DNA from: Sabulitectum sp036743055
Lineage (GTDB): Bacteria; Fermentibacterota; Fermentibacteria; Fermentibacterales; JCC-6
Assembly: GCA_036743055.1 (NCBI GenBank)
Contig: DAINQE010000004.1
Location: forward strand, 17,474-81,473
Direction of reading: 5' to 3'
DNA length: 64,000 nucleotides
The notes beneath the pieces were generated by a model. That model had not been told where the DNA came from. It worked only from the letters and a program-made list of their open reading frames with translations, and ran no database searches. Below, piece after piece: positions 42,820-51,690 of the stretch. The position numbers were made by a program, and so were the translations under genes. Position 1 is the stretch's first letter. Every line of letters begins with the position of its first letter.

Positions 42820-44271
42820 ATGATTCCTTTCCTTCTGATACTCATGGCGGGCATATACGAGGACACCCCGATAACCCGGAACCTCGACCTGAACTATCAG
42901 CCCGGCACTTACCAGGAATACCGGGCCGGGCAGCCTGAGTTCGCCCCGCTCAGGGTTACCCCGGTCTTCGGCGAGGCCAGGGGAACCGATGTGATGATCC
43001 TCATGGAGGAGCACATGTCCGACAGCCTGGACGAAGCGCTGTTCAACCAGTGGATCGCGGACATCCAGGCGGAAGGCAACACTGTTGCCGCGGTGGAGAT
43101 CACATACGCATACCCCACTGAGATAAGGGCATACCTTCAGACCCTCTATGCCGACGGGCTCAAGGGGGCCATACTGGTTGGGGACATCCCCGCTCCATGG
43201 TCATGCACCGTTGACGACAGCAAGTCCAACGAGACCTTCCCCAGCGACTACTTCTACATGGACCTCGACGGCGTCTGGGAAGACAACTGGATAGGCTATC
43301 CCACCCAGGGTATAGCCGGGCAGGACAGCATCTACGACGGCTGGAGCGGCGATCTTTTCCCGGAGATCTACACCTCAAGGATACTCACCAGCGTTATCCT
43401 CCTTGGAGACGAGTACGACCTCATTGAGGACTACCTTGAAAGGCTCCACGAATGGCGGCTCAACGGGGACCCCGACCCCCACGCCCTCTGCTATGTGGAC
43501 GACGACTGGTCCGGCTGGGGCAACTCCTACCGCAGCGCCATGCAGAACCTCTACGATAATGTCGAACTGGTTAACCAGGTTGATTCCACCAACGGCACCG
43601 ACTACAGGTACAACAGGCTTCCCGCCGGCTACACATGGATCAGCCCCTTCGTTCACTCCGGACCAACCCTCCACCAGTGGAGCCCGGGCCCCAGCACCAC
43701 CAGCGGCCACATTTGGACGGATCAGCCCCCCAGCAGGTTCTACAATCTCTTCGCCTGCTCCAACGCCAGGTTCACCACCAACTGGTGCATGGGCTGCACC
43801 TATGTCTTTGGCACTGAAACAGGGCTTGCCGCGGTGGGAAGCACCAAGAGCGGAGCCATGCTGCAGTTCGCCCAGTTCTACATTCCCCTGGGCAACGGCG
43901 CAAGTTTCGGCGAGGCCTACCAGGAATGGTGGGACTATATCATCAGCGGAGGCTTCACCCCCAGCGAGCAGTACTGGCACCTGGGAATGGTGATACTGGG
44001 CGACGCGACTATAATGCCCGCCATGCACATGCTGGGCATCGAGGAAGACGACCCTTACGGTCCCGAGCAGGTCATCAGGTTCAGCGCTAACCCTGCAATG
44101 GGCCCTGTAACCGTTTCATGTCAGAGCGCTTTCTCGGTGCACGACATGACCGGAAGGGTGGTTGCCACCGGCGAGGACAGCGACACCGTAAGCGGCCTGG
44201 GAACAGGGGTCTATATCGTAAGGACCACGGGTCCGGAGGCGGTTTCAGCGAAGCTCTGCGTTATTCGCTGA
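42820..44271 (+). CDS. Gingipain-like C25 family cysteine peptidase with type IX-like tail
   Basis: This 483-residue exported protein has an N-terminal hydrophobic segment (MIPFLLILMAGIY). The C25-like fold follows: ILVGDIPAP, the FPSDYFYMDLDGVW acidic loop, PEIYTSRI, the candidate catalytic His in SPFVHSG (about 279) and Cys in NLFACSN (313), then MVILGDATIMP. The last 75 residues form a Por/FlgD-like sorting domain (FSANPAMGPVTV ... GVYIVRT). This tail type is used by the type IX secretion system in Bacteroidetes and relatives. A related but larger protein is at 61422-63932. Confidence 0.82.
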   Translation: MIPFLLILMAGIYEDTPITRNLDLNYQPGTYQEYRAGQPEFAPLRVTPVFGEARGTDVMILMEEHMSDSLDEALFNQWIADIQAEGNTVAAVEITYAYPTEIRAYLQTLYADGLKGAILVGDIPAPWSCTVDDSKSNETFPSDYFYMDLDGVWEDNWIGYPTQGIAGQDSIYDGWSGDLFPEIYTSRILTSVILLGDEYDLIEDYLERLHEWRLNGDPDPHALCYVDDDWSGWGNSYRSAMQNLYDNVELVNQVDSTNGTDYRYNRLPAGYTWISPFVHSGPTLHQWSPGPSTTSGHIWTDQPPSRFYNLFACSNARFTTNWCMGCTYVFGTETGLAAVGSTKSGAMLQFAQFYIPLGNGASFGEAYQEWWDYIISGGFTPSEQYWHLGMVILGDATIMPAMHMLGIEEDDPYGPEQVIRFSANPAMGPVTVSCQSAFSVHDMTGRVVATGEDSDTVSGLGTGVYIVRTTGPEAVSAKLCVIR

Positions 44272-46045
44272 TAAGGGCATCAAGGTACATCTGAGCCTTC
44301 CCCCGGAAGTCCGGAGGAAGGCTCTCTTTCAGATCGAGTCTTTGCAGGATGCCAACCAGTATACTGGTATCTGTGACATTGTCCGCCATTGCCTCAAGGG
44401 CAAGGGCCGTGTGCCAGCATAGGGCCGACAGCTCAAGGGAATCCTCCCGGAATGAATCCGAAAGGTAGAGCATCTTTCCAGCCGCAACGGACAGCTGATC
44501 GTCGGTCATGGAAGACAGTGCTTCGGCCAGTCTTCCCCCGTAAGGCGAAAGTAAGACCTCTGCCAGCATGATCGCCGTATCTGGATCCGTGGAACCGGGA
44601 TCGATACCGTTCAGGACCATGATGTACCTGTCACTGGATGTGGAGTTTTCAGGCATGAGAACAGCTGCCCTTGCCCATTCAGAGGCGCAGGGCATCCCAG
44701 CAGCGGACATGGATGTGGCCCTGAGTAGCCATCCCCTCCAGTAGAGAGGGTAGAGTTCCGTAAACCTGCGGGAACTCTCAAGGGCTGAGAGAACGCTTCC
44801 CTCCCTGAGTTGAGCGAAACCAGCCGCCAGAAAAGCCCTTTCCTCCCAGGGTATCCTCTCACAGGCATCTTCAAGTCTGGAGGAGTCCGGAGGGCCGTGT
44901 AGTGCCGAATACCCCACAAGGACGGTATAGCCCCAGAAAACTGACAAGGCCCCAAGGACTGCGATGGGCGTTATGGGCAGGTGTATCTTCCTTGAAGAGA
45001 ATCCGGGAACCATTCCCAGGAAGACCGCGGCGGGGATAGCACCAAGTGGTGTTGCAATGGGGAGATCAGTAGCAAAAACAGGCCAGAAGGAGGCCAGAAG
45101 CGCCAGCAGTTCAGGCGAGGCTGCCTTCCTGGAAAGCCAGTAGAGGATGAAGCAAAGCAGTAGAAGCCCTGGTATCCCGTTCTCGGTTATCATTGTGATT
45201 GGCTCGGAATGGAGGAAGTCAACCCTTGTCTCCTCACCGGGGAGTTCCCTCAGCTCAGCCTCCGCCTTCTGGTAAACGAACAGCCGCGCGGTTCCAGTGC
45301 CGGTCCCCAGTGGAAGCTCTTCAAGGAACAGAACCGAAGCCTGCCTCCATATCCTGGAGCGAAGCTCAAGGGTCGGTCCTATCCTTCCAGCCAGATCAGG
45401 AAGGAAACCCATCAGGATCTGCGCAAGTATCATCACTCCCAGAACTGGAGCAGCGTTGATCCTCGTTTTTCTGGAGGCGGCAAGGATCACGGCCCCCGCA
45501 AGACAGGCGATGAAGGCGGTTATGAAACCCGTCAGCCACACACCAGTGATGATAATGACCGGAGGGATGAAGGAGAGTAGTGCTTCCCTTCGAATAAGTG
45601 CTGCGGATGCGGTGAAGCCCGTTGCCAGTATCATACCGGCCCTGTTGGGGTTGCCTGTGATTGCATCCGTTCCCAGCAGCGCCATGAGAAGTGCTGTGGC
45701 CAGTGCCGCTCCGGCCAGTCCGTAGAGGTGGGGTCTTGTTCCATATCTGCTGACCGTTCCCGAAAAGCCGGCGACCAACATTCCGAAGGAAAGCCACCTG
45801 ACGGCAAAGGGAATCCCTCCCACAGGAGAATAGCTCCAGAGAAGTGAGATCGCCGGAAGGAGACCGATACCCAGTGCTATGAGCAGGTGAGTTCTCCCGA
45901 TGCCTTTCCTTCCGGCGAAGAGTAAGGAGACGGCAAGCAGCGGATAGAGAGCAAGCCTGGACATCATCGAGGTGTCGAAAACACCAGGTACTGCAAACAG
46001 CAGAGCTGCAGTGAAGGGAACGAGGATCCAGAGAAAGGCGGTCAA
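44261..46045 (-). CDS. O-antigen ligase/polymerase-like membrane protein with C-terminal helical repeats
   Basis: This 594-residue protein has about ten to twelve membrane helices in the first 390 residues and a large periplasmic loop (LELRSRIWRQASVLFLEELPLGTG region). This matches the Wzy_C/O-antigen ligase plan, where the loop acts in glycan ligation or polymerisation. The C-terminal 190 residues are helical and TPR-like (WEERAFLAAGFAQLREGSVLSALESSRRFTELYP). It starts with TTG 46045, right after the stop of the SurA-like gene, and overlaps the C25 gene tail-to-tail by 11 bp. Confidence 0.7.
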   Translation of the reverse strand: MTAFLWILVPFTAALLFAVPGVFDTSMMSRLALYPLLAVSLLFAGRKGIGRTHLLIALGIGLLPAISLLWSYSPVGGIPFAVRWLSFGMLVAGFSGTVSRYGTRPHLYGLAGAALATALLMALLGTDAITGNPNRAGMILATGFTASAALIRREALLSFIPPVIIITGVWLTGFITAFIACLAGAVILAASRKTRINAAPVLGVMILAQILMGFLPDLAGRIGPTLELRSRIWRQASVLFLEELPLGTGTGTARLFVYQKAEAELRELPGEETRVDFLHSEPITMITENGIPGLLLLCFILYWLSRKAASPELLALLASFWPVFATDLPIATPLGAIPAAVFLGMVPGFSSRKIHLPITPIAVLGALSVFWGYTVLVGYSALHGPPDSSRLEDACERIPWEERAFLAAGFAQLREGSVLSALESSRRFTELYPLYWRGWLLRATSMSAAGMPCASEWARAAVLMPENSTSSDRYIMVLNGIDPGSTDPDTAIMLAEVLLSPYGGRLAEALSSMTDDQLSVAAGKMLYLSDSFREDSLELSALCWHTALALEAMADNVTDTSILVGILQRLDLKESLPPDFRGKAQMYLDALISE

Positions 46046-47581
46046 CTAGAGTTCGCTCCAGTCCCCCGGATCTGGGGGCAGCTTCTCAAGAATGCCGCTG
46101 TTAATCTCCAGGGAGTGCTCATCCTCCAGCATCCTCATCCAGTTCATGGTCTCCTGTTCCCTGAGATGGGAGAAAAGGTCGTTAAGCAGAGCCGGCCTGA
46201 CTTCGTGGTACTCAGCGGTGTGGGGAGGGATAACGCTGTCAAGGCGGAACATGACGAAAATGCCCTCTTCGAGCTCTACAGGCCTTTGCCAATCCCTGTT
46301 GTCCCCGGGAAGACAGAAGAGGGCCGCCCCCATATCTGCAGGCAGCTGGGATGCGGCCACAGGGACGGACCTGTGCTCCTCACCGGGAGCAAGGAACCTG
46401 GCATAACCTGGATAGTCGAAGGACTCAAGAAGGGTGCCGGATGCGCCGGCCTCCATGGCTTCATTTATCCCTTCCGGAGGAACTACTGCAGAGAGGAACA
46501 CCCGGGTTTCAGGCATCAGAGGAGGAGGATCCAGTGAATTGTAAGCATCCAGCAGCATTTCCTCGGTGATCTCGATCCTGGAGAGAACCATATCATTGAA
46601 CAGCAGATCTGAAGCATACTCCAGGGCAAAGGTCTCGCTTTCCGAGACAAGCTCTTCGTAAACCTCAGGATGGTCATTTGCGAAAAGACGCTCTATAAGC
46701 TGCAATCTGGCGTGGTTTGCCAGGTTGTGAATCACCCAGGGAGCCGACTCCGTTGAAACAGGTGTTCCCATGGCTGTGAGTTCTGCAATGCCCCGGAGAT
46801 CACCAACAGACAGACAGCCTCCGTCCCAGGATGCCAGGAGGGTGGAATCAGGCAGTTCCCATGATCTGAGCACCAGTGAATCCACCATCGAAGAATCAAT
46901 TGACAGGGAGAGACGGAGCATGGCTTTCAGGGAATCCAGGGTATCTTCCGTTCTGCGTTCCGTAAGAGCATCAATGGCAAAAGCATTGACCCTTGTGGAA
47001 TCAGAAAGGGTGATCTGGATCAGGCTGTCGGGAGAGACCACCAGCGAGTCGAGGCTGTATACGATCCCGTTTACCGTCACCGTTCCTCCAGCATCTACCG
47101 TATCCAGGGCGAACGCCAGTTCCCACCCAATGTCGGGCAGTCTTTCCGGCCCTCTCTGTTCAAGACCGGCTGGGGTATACCAGACTACTTTACCTATCAG
47201 CTGTCTGTAGTTCTGAAGGTCCTGCTGCGTTATGGCCTGCGAAACAGAAGACTCAAGGGAATCGCGGTATGCTGAGAAAACAGCGCTTCGGAGCCATGCG
47301 TTCTTCACCGCAAGAACGGTGGGGGACGCAAGATATCCTTCTCTTTCAAGTTCACTCTCTATCATGGTCTTTCGACCGAGGGATGTGACGAACTCCCCAA
47401 CTGCGTTTCCGCTGGAGATGAAGCCCTGCCTTGCTTCAGGTTCCAGCCGGTTCCAGATCTCTCCGGTCCGGGCGATGGATATCTCCTCCGAAGAGGTACG
47501 TATCAACCATGTGTCTCCATCCGGACTGCCGCAGCCGGCGAAAGCGAGAAGAACCAGGGTTGACGAAAGAAGCACTCTCAT
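46046..47581 (-). CDS. SurA/PrsA-like foldase lipoprotein
   Basis: The lipoprotein signal LLSSTLVLLAFAGC is followed by 490 residues arranged as an N-terminal helical chaperone-like region and a central beta-rich part (FALDTVDAGGTVTVNGIVYS). A C-terminal part resembles a parvulin-type PPIase (TRVFLSAVVPPEGINEA ... PVELEEGIFVMFRLDSV). The length and layout fit periplasmic peptidyl-prolyl isomerase chaperones, although the PPIase motif is weak. ATG 47581 with GGAGGG upstream is preferred over the upstream in-frame ATG. It is in one operon with the O-antigen-ligase-like gene. Confidence 0.65.
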   Translation of the reverse strand: MRVLLSSTLVLLAFAGCGSPDGDTWLIRTSSEEISIARTGEIWNRLEPEARQGFISSGNAVGEFVTSLGRKTMIESELEREGYLASPTVLAVKNAWLRSAVFSAYRDSLESSVSQAITQQDLQNYRQLIGKVVWYTPAGLEQRGPERLPDIGWELAFALDTVDAGGTVTVNGIVYSLDSLVVSPDSLIQITLSDSTRVNAFAIDALTERRTEDTLDSLKAMLRLSLSIDSSMVDSLVLRSWELPDSTLLASWDGGCLSVGDLRGIAELTAMGTPVSTESAPWVIHNLANHARLQLIERLFANDHPEVYEELVSESETFALEYASDLLFNDMVLSRIEITEEMLLDAYNSLDPPPLMPETRVFLSAVVPPEGINEAMEAGASGTLLESFDYPGYARFLAPGEEHRSVPVAASQLPADMGAALFCLPGDNRDWQRPVELEEGIFVMFRLDSVIPPHTAEYHEVRPALLNDLFSHLREQETMNWMRMLEDEHSLEINSGILEKLPPDPGDWSEL

Positions 47582-47676
47582 AAGCGGTTTCCCTCCACAA
47601 GAATCGCAAGTTATAGACAAGAATCAGAATGGCTGGAATATACCGAATAACTCAGCGCAGGATTTTCCTGGATATA

Positions 47677-47702
47677 GGAAAGGCCTCCGAAGAGGCCTTT
47701 CC
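47677..47702 (-). terminator. Hairpin terminator with UUCG tetraloop
   Basis: On the minus strand an 11-bp perfect stem (GGAAAGGCCTC/GAGGCCTTTCC) closes a TTCG tetraloop, 18 bp after the stop of the beta-propeller gene. The T-run is inside the stem, so it is a stable 3' end even if not a classic terminator. Confidence 0.65.
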
Positions 47703-47720
47703 AAGTAGCTGAAGGTATCT

Positions 47721-48551
47721 TTAGAAGAGGCTCTTGATGGAGCCCCAGGTGTCCCTCTCCAGGGAGCTGGGGGTTACATCGTAGCCGTGCATTGCATCAG
47801 GTTCACCCTGCTCGAGGCAGTAAAGCTCGTTGACAGGAGTGGAGTAAGCCATGGTGGCTCCGCCCCAGGTTCCTCCGCTTATCACGGTGTGATGAGCTAT
47901 AAGGGATCCGTCGGCGGCGATCTGGTCAACGATGCCGGTTGCGTTGGCGCTGGTAACCCAGAGGCAGTCTCCGAGCTCGTCCCAGGCTGCGCCATAGGCG
48001 CTGGTGGCGTTGGTTGACCAGACGGTGCTGGAAGCGGTTGAACCGCTCACGCCGTCCCAGGTGAGCTGGTATACATCGGTGGAGAAGGAGCTGGTGTAGA
48101 AGTAGGTGCCGTCGTAGGCAAGGGCGCGGCAGGGGTTGATGGGTCCGGTGAAGGAGCCTACCCTCTCGTAGGTGCTGATGTCGTAGTAGTCGATTCCGGT
48201 GTCGTCGGAACCGTACATGTAGCTTCCGTCGCAGCAGAGGTCACGAAGACCCCATCCAGGGGCTGTGTTCTGGGGGAAGCTGTCTACCATGTTGCCATCG
48301 TGATCGAACAGGTAGAACATGCCCGTGCCGGCTCCGGCCTGGCCGGCGCCGTTGGTGATCCAGAAATAGGTGCCGTCCCATCCGCATCCTACGGTGTAGG
48401 CGTTGGGAATGCCGCCAGCTTCAAGATCGAAGTAAGCGATCTCATCCAGGAAAGCATCTACTTCCGGATGCGAAATACCCACAGTCGGTGCGGCATCTGT
48501 CATTGCGAAAGCTGTAACAGCCAGCGCAAAAAGAAGTGCGGTAATCTTCAT
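47721..48551 (-). CDS. Secreted beta-propeller-like protein, unknown
   Basis: This 276-residue protein has a signal peptide (ITALLFALAVTAFAMTDAAP). Repeated beta-propeller-like blades follow with the pattern W/Y-D-G-T-Y-F/L (GCGWDGTYFWITNG, LCCDGSYMYGSDDTG, LAYDGTYFYTSSF, WDELGDCLWVTSAN). Such repeats are frequent in surface or periplasmic proteins. No catalytic residues are clear. ATG 48551 follows AAGGAGG. It is flanked by a strong promoter and a strong hairpin, so it is likely an abundant single-gene transcript. Confidence 0.8.
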   Translation of the reverse strand: MKITALLFALAVTAFAMTDAAPTVGISHPEVDAFLDEIAYFDLEAGGIPNAYTVGCGWDGTYFWITNGAGQAGAGTGMFYLFDHDGNMVDSFPQNTAPGWGLRDLCCDGSYMYGSDDTGIDYYDISTYERVGSFTGPINPCRALAYDGTYFYTSSFSTDVYQLTWDGVSGSTASSTVWSTNATSAYGAAWDELGDCLWVTSANATGIVDQIAADGSLIAHHTVISGGTWGGATMAYSTPVNELYCLEQGEPDAMHGYDVTPSSLERDTWGSIKSLF

Positions 48552-48598
48552 TCTTTCCTCCTTCAAAAGGAACTGTTAAACTTATGGGGACCGGCACG

Positions 48599-48628
48599 GA
48601 TATATGAAGGATATGGGGGGTGTGTCAA
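48599..48628 (-). promoter_or_regulatory. Promoter of the beta-propeller gene
   Basis: On the minus strand a perfect TTGACA (48623-48628) is followed after 18 bp by TATATC (48599-48604), 47 bp before the start codon at 48551. Confidence 0.6.
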
Positions 48629-48716
48629 TGGGCAGTAGGTAGATGGTTTCAGAATCCACCTCTCCCTTGCCTATGTGATGTATTTACAGAAAATAAGACA
48701 GCATAATGTGATTCCA

Positions 48717-48788
48717 GGGCTGCGCTCACCGAACTTCTCCGGAGGAGCCCCACCTTACCAGCTTCCCGTACACAGCGGGGATGGCTGG
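48717..48788 (-). other. Two nested hairpins in the 273-bp gap after butyrate kinase
   Basis: The region 48552-48824 holds no gene. In it, one structure has GGGCT/AGCCC arms (48717-48721 and 48746-48750) around a CTCCGGAG palindrome. A second has CCAGC/GCTGG arms (48758-48762 and 48784-48788) enclosing CCCG/CGGG. They lie upstream of the beta-propeller promoter, so if transcribed they belong to the butyrate kinase 3' region. I cannot assign them to a known RNA. Confidence 0.35.
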
Positions 48789-48824
48789 AGTCACACGGCC
48801 TGTCCGCTGATTAATCCTCGGTTA

Positions 48825-49898
48825 TTATTCGGGATCGTAGACCCTGGGCTTCTCCCGCCCCTGCAGCACCCTGAGGGCTCCCAGCGCCAGGGCCTCCATT
48901 TCCATCTCGCCTGGATAGACCTTTACTGTGCCGATGAAGGAGACCTTCTCGGTTATCCAGGAGGTGAACTTCCTGTCATAGGCAATACCTCCGGTGATCA
49001 CAACGGCGTCCACCTCACCATTCAGGACCGCCGCCATGGCTCCTATCTCCTTGGCTATCTGATAGGCCATGGCCTGGTAGACCTCGAGCCAGCGCTGATT
49101 GCCTCTCTCGACCTCGTTCTCCACCTCCAGCATGTCGTTGGTTCCCAGATAGGCCACGATGCCTCCGTTGCCCTTGATCATCTTCTTCACCTGGTCAAGG
49201 GTGTACTCCCCTGAGAAGCAGAGCTTTGCCAGGTCGCCGGCGGGAAGCCCTCCGGAGCGTTCGGGAGTAAAGGGGCCGTCGCCGTCAAGGGCGTTGTTGA
49301 CATCGACCACCTGGCCCTTCCTGTGGGCGCCGACGCTTATTCCTCCGCCCAGATGGACAACGATGAAGTTGCAATCTGAGTATTCCCTGCCCAGTTCCTC
49401 CGCGGCCTTCCTTGCCACCGCCTTCTGGTTAAGGGCGTGGAAGATGCTTCTTCGGGTAAGGGCGGGATTACCTGTGTACCTGGCTATGGGTTCCATTTCG
49501 TCCACCACCACCGGATCCACTATGTAAGAGCTGCAGCAGGCTTTCTGCGCGATCTCGTGGGCTATGGGCCCTCCCAGATTGGATGCGTGCTGGCCCAGGA
49601 TGCCCGTTCTCAGGTCTGCGAGAAGGTTGTCGTCCACGATGTATGTGCCTCCGGGTATGGGCTTCACCAGCCCTCCCCGGCCTACGACTCCCTGTAGGCT
49701 CTCCACGGGATAACCTGCCTCCTCCATTGCGGAGACTATCACATCGTACCTGAACTCGTACTGGTCGAAGATGTTGGTTCCGAAGGGAGCGAGCTCCTCG
49801 GAGGAATGGTTCAGCTTGTGTGTCCAGACGGTTTCTCCGTTGTCGAAAATGGAGATCTTCGTGGATGTCGATCCCGGATTTACGGCCAGTATCCTCAT
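48825..49898 (-). CDS. buk: Butyrate kinase
   Basis: Butyrate kinase forms butyrate and ATP from butyryl phosphate. The 357-residue ASKHA enzyme starts VNPGSTSTKISIFD and has VVGRGGLVKPIPGG, HASNLGGPIAHEIA (a butyrate kinase hallmark against acetate kinase), the phosphate motif VVHLGGGISVGAH, the GLPAGDLAKLCFSG segment and VVITGGIAYD. No ptb (phosphate butyryltransferase) gene is adjacent. It may also act on branched-chain acids. AGGAGGG precedes the ATG. The gene is single and divergent from the next pair. Confidence 0.95.
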   Translation of the reverse strand: MRILAVNPGSTSTKISIFDNGETVWTHKLNHSSEELAPFGTNIFDQYEFRYDVIVSAMEEAGYPVESLQGVVGRGGLVKPIPGGTYIVDDNLLADLRTGILGQHASNLGGPIAHEIAQKACCSSYIVDPVVVDEMEPIARYTGNPALTRRSIFHALNQKAVARKAAEELGREYSDCNFIVVHLGGGISVGAHRKGQVVDVNNALDGDGPFTPERSGGLPAGDLAKLCFSGEYTLDQVKKMIKGNGGIVAYLGTNDMLEVENEVERGNQRWLEVYQAMAYQIAKEIGAMAAVLNGEVDAVVITGGIAYDRKFTSWITEKVSFIGTVKVYPGEMEMEALALGALRVLQGREKPRVYDPE

Positions 49899-49988
49899 CT
49901 TCCCTCCTCAGGGGTTATTTCATATCTTTCCAATATGTTTGCGCTTCGCAGAATCTATTTTACAGTGGAAAATAAGGCAACCTGAAGG

Positions 49989-50354
49989 ATGAGGAAAAGG
50001 CTCAGGACAGTCCGCGACGTCACAGAAGAGTTGAACTTCCTGGAAAATTCGCTGGAGAGGCTGCGCCAGTCCTTCACCCTGGAGAAGGATGCGGCCCTGG
50101 AGAACGGCGACCTTCAGCATCTCAGGGAGAGGGAGAAGTGCCATTATCAGTCCCGCGCCAGGCGGATGGAGGCGGAACTGAGACAGCTCCGGTACCTTTC
50201 CGGGAGGGTCGAGGGAGTGCCCCGGAGTATATTCGCCGGTATGGACGAGCTTGAGAGGAACCTAAAGGAGGCCAGGGCGCACTTCGTCGGAACGGTGAAC
50301 CGTCTGATAAGATGCGCGGCCCATGAACCGGGAGACGACGAATGTACAGAATAG
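49989..50354 (+). CDS. Small coiled-coil protein, unknown
   Basis: This 121-residue soluble protein is almost entirely helical, with long charged coiled coils (LNFLENSLERLRQSFTLEKD and MDELERNLKEARAHFVG), Arg/Glu-rich, with three cysteines. No signal peptide and no domain I know. Its end overlaps aspS by 13 bp, so the two are probably co-transcribed; a role near translation is only a guess from context. Confidence 0.65.
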   Translation: MRKRLRTVRDVTEELNFLENSLERLRQSFTLEKDAALENGDLQHLREREKCHYQSRARRMEAELRQLRYLSGRVEGVPRSIFAGMDELERNLKEARAHFVGTVNRLIRCAAHEPGDDECTE

Positions 50355-51685
50355 CAGCTGGAGAAGGCCTTGAAACGATATCCGCGGAGAAGCTGATGAC
50401 CATGGACGGTGAAACCGTTGAGGTTCACGGCATGGTACAGAGGATAAGGAGGCTCGGCTGGGGGGCCTTCATAGTTCTCAGGAGGCATGACGGCCTGCTC
50501 CAGTGCGTAATGGGCCGGGACGGGAATGAGGAGATCATAGATTCCCTCTCGGAAGAGCAGTCCGTGGCAATAAGCGGAAAGGTGAGCCAGGCGAAGATAA
50601 AGGACAAATCCATCTACCCGGATACCGTGGAGATACAGGTGGAATCCCTGAAGGTAATCTCCTCACCTGCGGAGCATCCCCCGGTGGACCTCTCCAAGAA
50701 ACTCCTGGACCTGCACATAGACACCAACCTGGATCTAAGGCCCATAAGCCTTCGTCACCCTGTGGAGAGGGCGAGGCTCAAGGTGGCCGAGTCGTTCGCC
50801 GCACATTTCTCCGGATTCCTCAGGGGAATGGGCTTCACCGAGATAAGGACACCGAAGATCGGGGTGGCCGGAGCGGAGGGCGGGGCGAACATCTTCAAGG
50901 TGGAGTATTTTGACAGGGAGGCCTACCTGGCCCAGTCACCCCAGTTCTACAAGCAGATGGGCGTCGGGGTTTACGAGAGGGTCTTCGAGGTGGGTCCCGT
51001 GTTCAGGGCGGAACCCCATCAGACGAGCAGGCACATCAACGAGTACACCTCACTGGACTTCGAGATCGGCTTCATTAAGGACCACAGGGATGTGATGGAG
51101 ATGGAGACCGACCTGCTCAGGTACGCTCTGAGCAGGGTGGCGGAGGACTGCGCCCAGGAGCTTGCCCTGCTTGACGCCGTGATGCCCAGTGTGGGAGAGT
51201 CAATACCCGTAGTCACGCTGAAGGAAGCCCACGAGATAGCGGGGAGCATCACCGGCAGGGACTACTCCGGCGAGCCGGACCTGGAACCGGAGGAGGAAAG
51301 GGCCCTGTGCGAACATTCCGCCTCGAACTGGGACAGCGAGTTCGTCTTCGTTACCCATTTCCCAACCGAGAAAAGGCCCTTCTACACCATGGACGATCCT
51401 GAGAACCCCGGCACCACACTCAGCTTCGATCTGCTGTTCCGTGGCCTGGAGATCACCACCGGAGGTCAGAGGATCCACGACTATGCCATGCAGGTGGCAA
51501 AAATGAAGGCTTTCGGGTTGAACCCCGGGGATTTCCAGGGATACCTTCAGGCGCACCGTTACGGTCTGCCCCCCCACGGAGGGCTGGCAATCGGGCTTGA
51601 ACGCATCACTGCGAGGCTGCTGGGCGTGGACAACATCAGGCTTGCCACAATGTTCCCCAGGGACGTGAAGCGGCTTACTCCCTAG
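50342..51685 (+). CDS. aspS: Aspartyl-tRNA synthetase, archaeal/eukaryal type (likely non-discriminating)
   Basis: This class IIb synthetase of 447 aa is much shorter than bacterial AspRS (about 590) because it lacks the GAD insertion domain. The OB-fold anticodon-binding domain is at 1-110 (VEVHGMVQRIRRLGWGAFIVL). The catalytic domain has motif 2 FEVGPVFRAEPHQTSRHINE, then YTSLDFEIGF, and motif 3 GGLAIGLERITARLLG. The RHxNEYTSxDxE pattern is that of archaeal and eukaryal enzymes. In such bacteria this type often charges both tRNA-Asp and tRNA-Asn and needs GatCAB (family knowledge). Confidence 0.92.
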   Translation: MYRIAAGEGLETISAEKLMTMDGETVEVHGMVQRIRRLGWGAFIVLRRHDGLLQCVMGRDGNEEIIDSLSEEQSVAISGKVSQAKIKDKSIYPDTVEIQVESLKVISSPAEHPPVDLSKKLLDLHIDTNLDLRPISLRHPVERARLKVAESFAAHFSGFLRGMGFTEIRTPKIGVAGAEGGANIFKVEYFDREAYLAQSPQFYKQMGVGVYERVFEVGPVFRAEPHQTSRHINEYTSLDFEIGFIKDHRDVMEMETDLLRYALSRVAEDCAQELALLDAVMPSVGESIPVVTLKEAHEIAGSITGRDYSGEPDLEPEEERALCEHSASNWDSEFVFVTHFPTEKRPFYTMDDPENPGTTLSFDLLFRGLEITTGGQRIHDYAMQVAKMKAFGLNPGDFQGYLQAHRYGLPPHGGLAIGLERITARLLGVDNIRLATMFPRDVKRLTP

Positions 51686-51690
51686 CGGGC

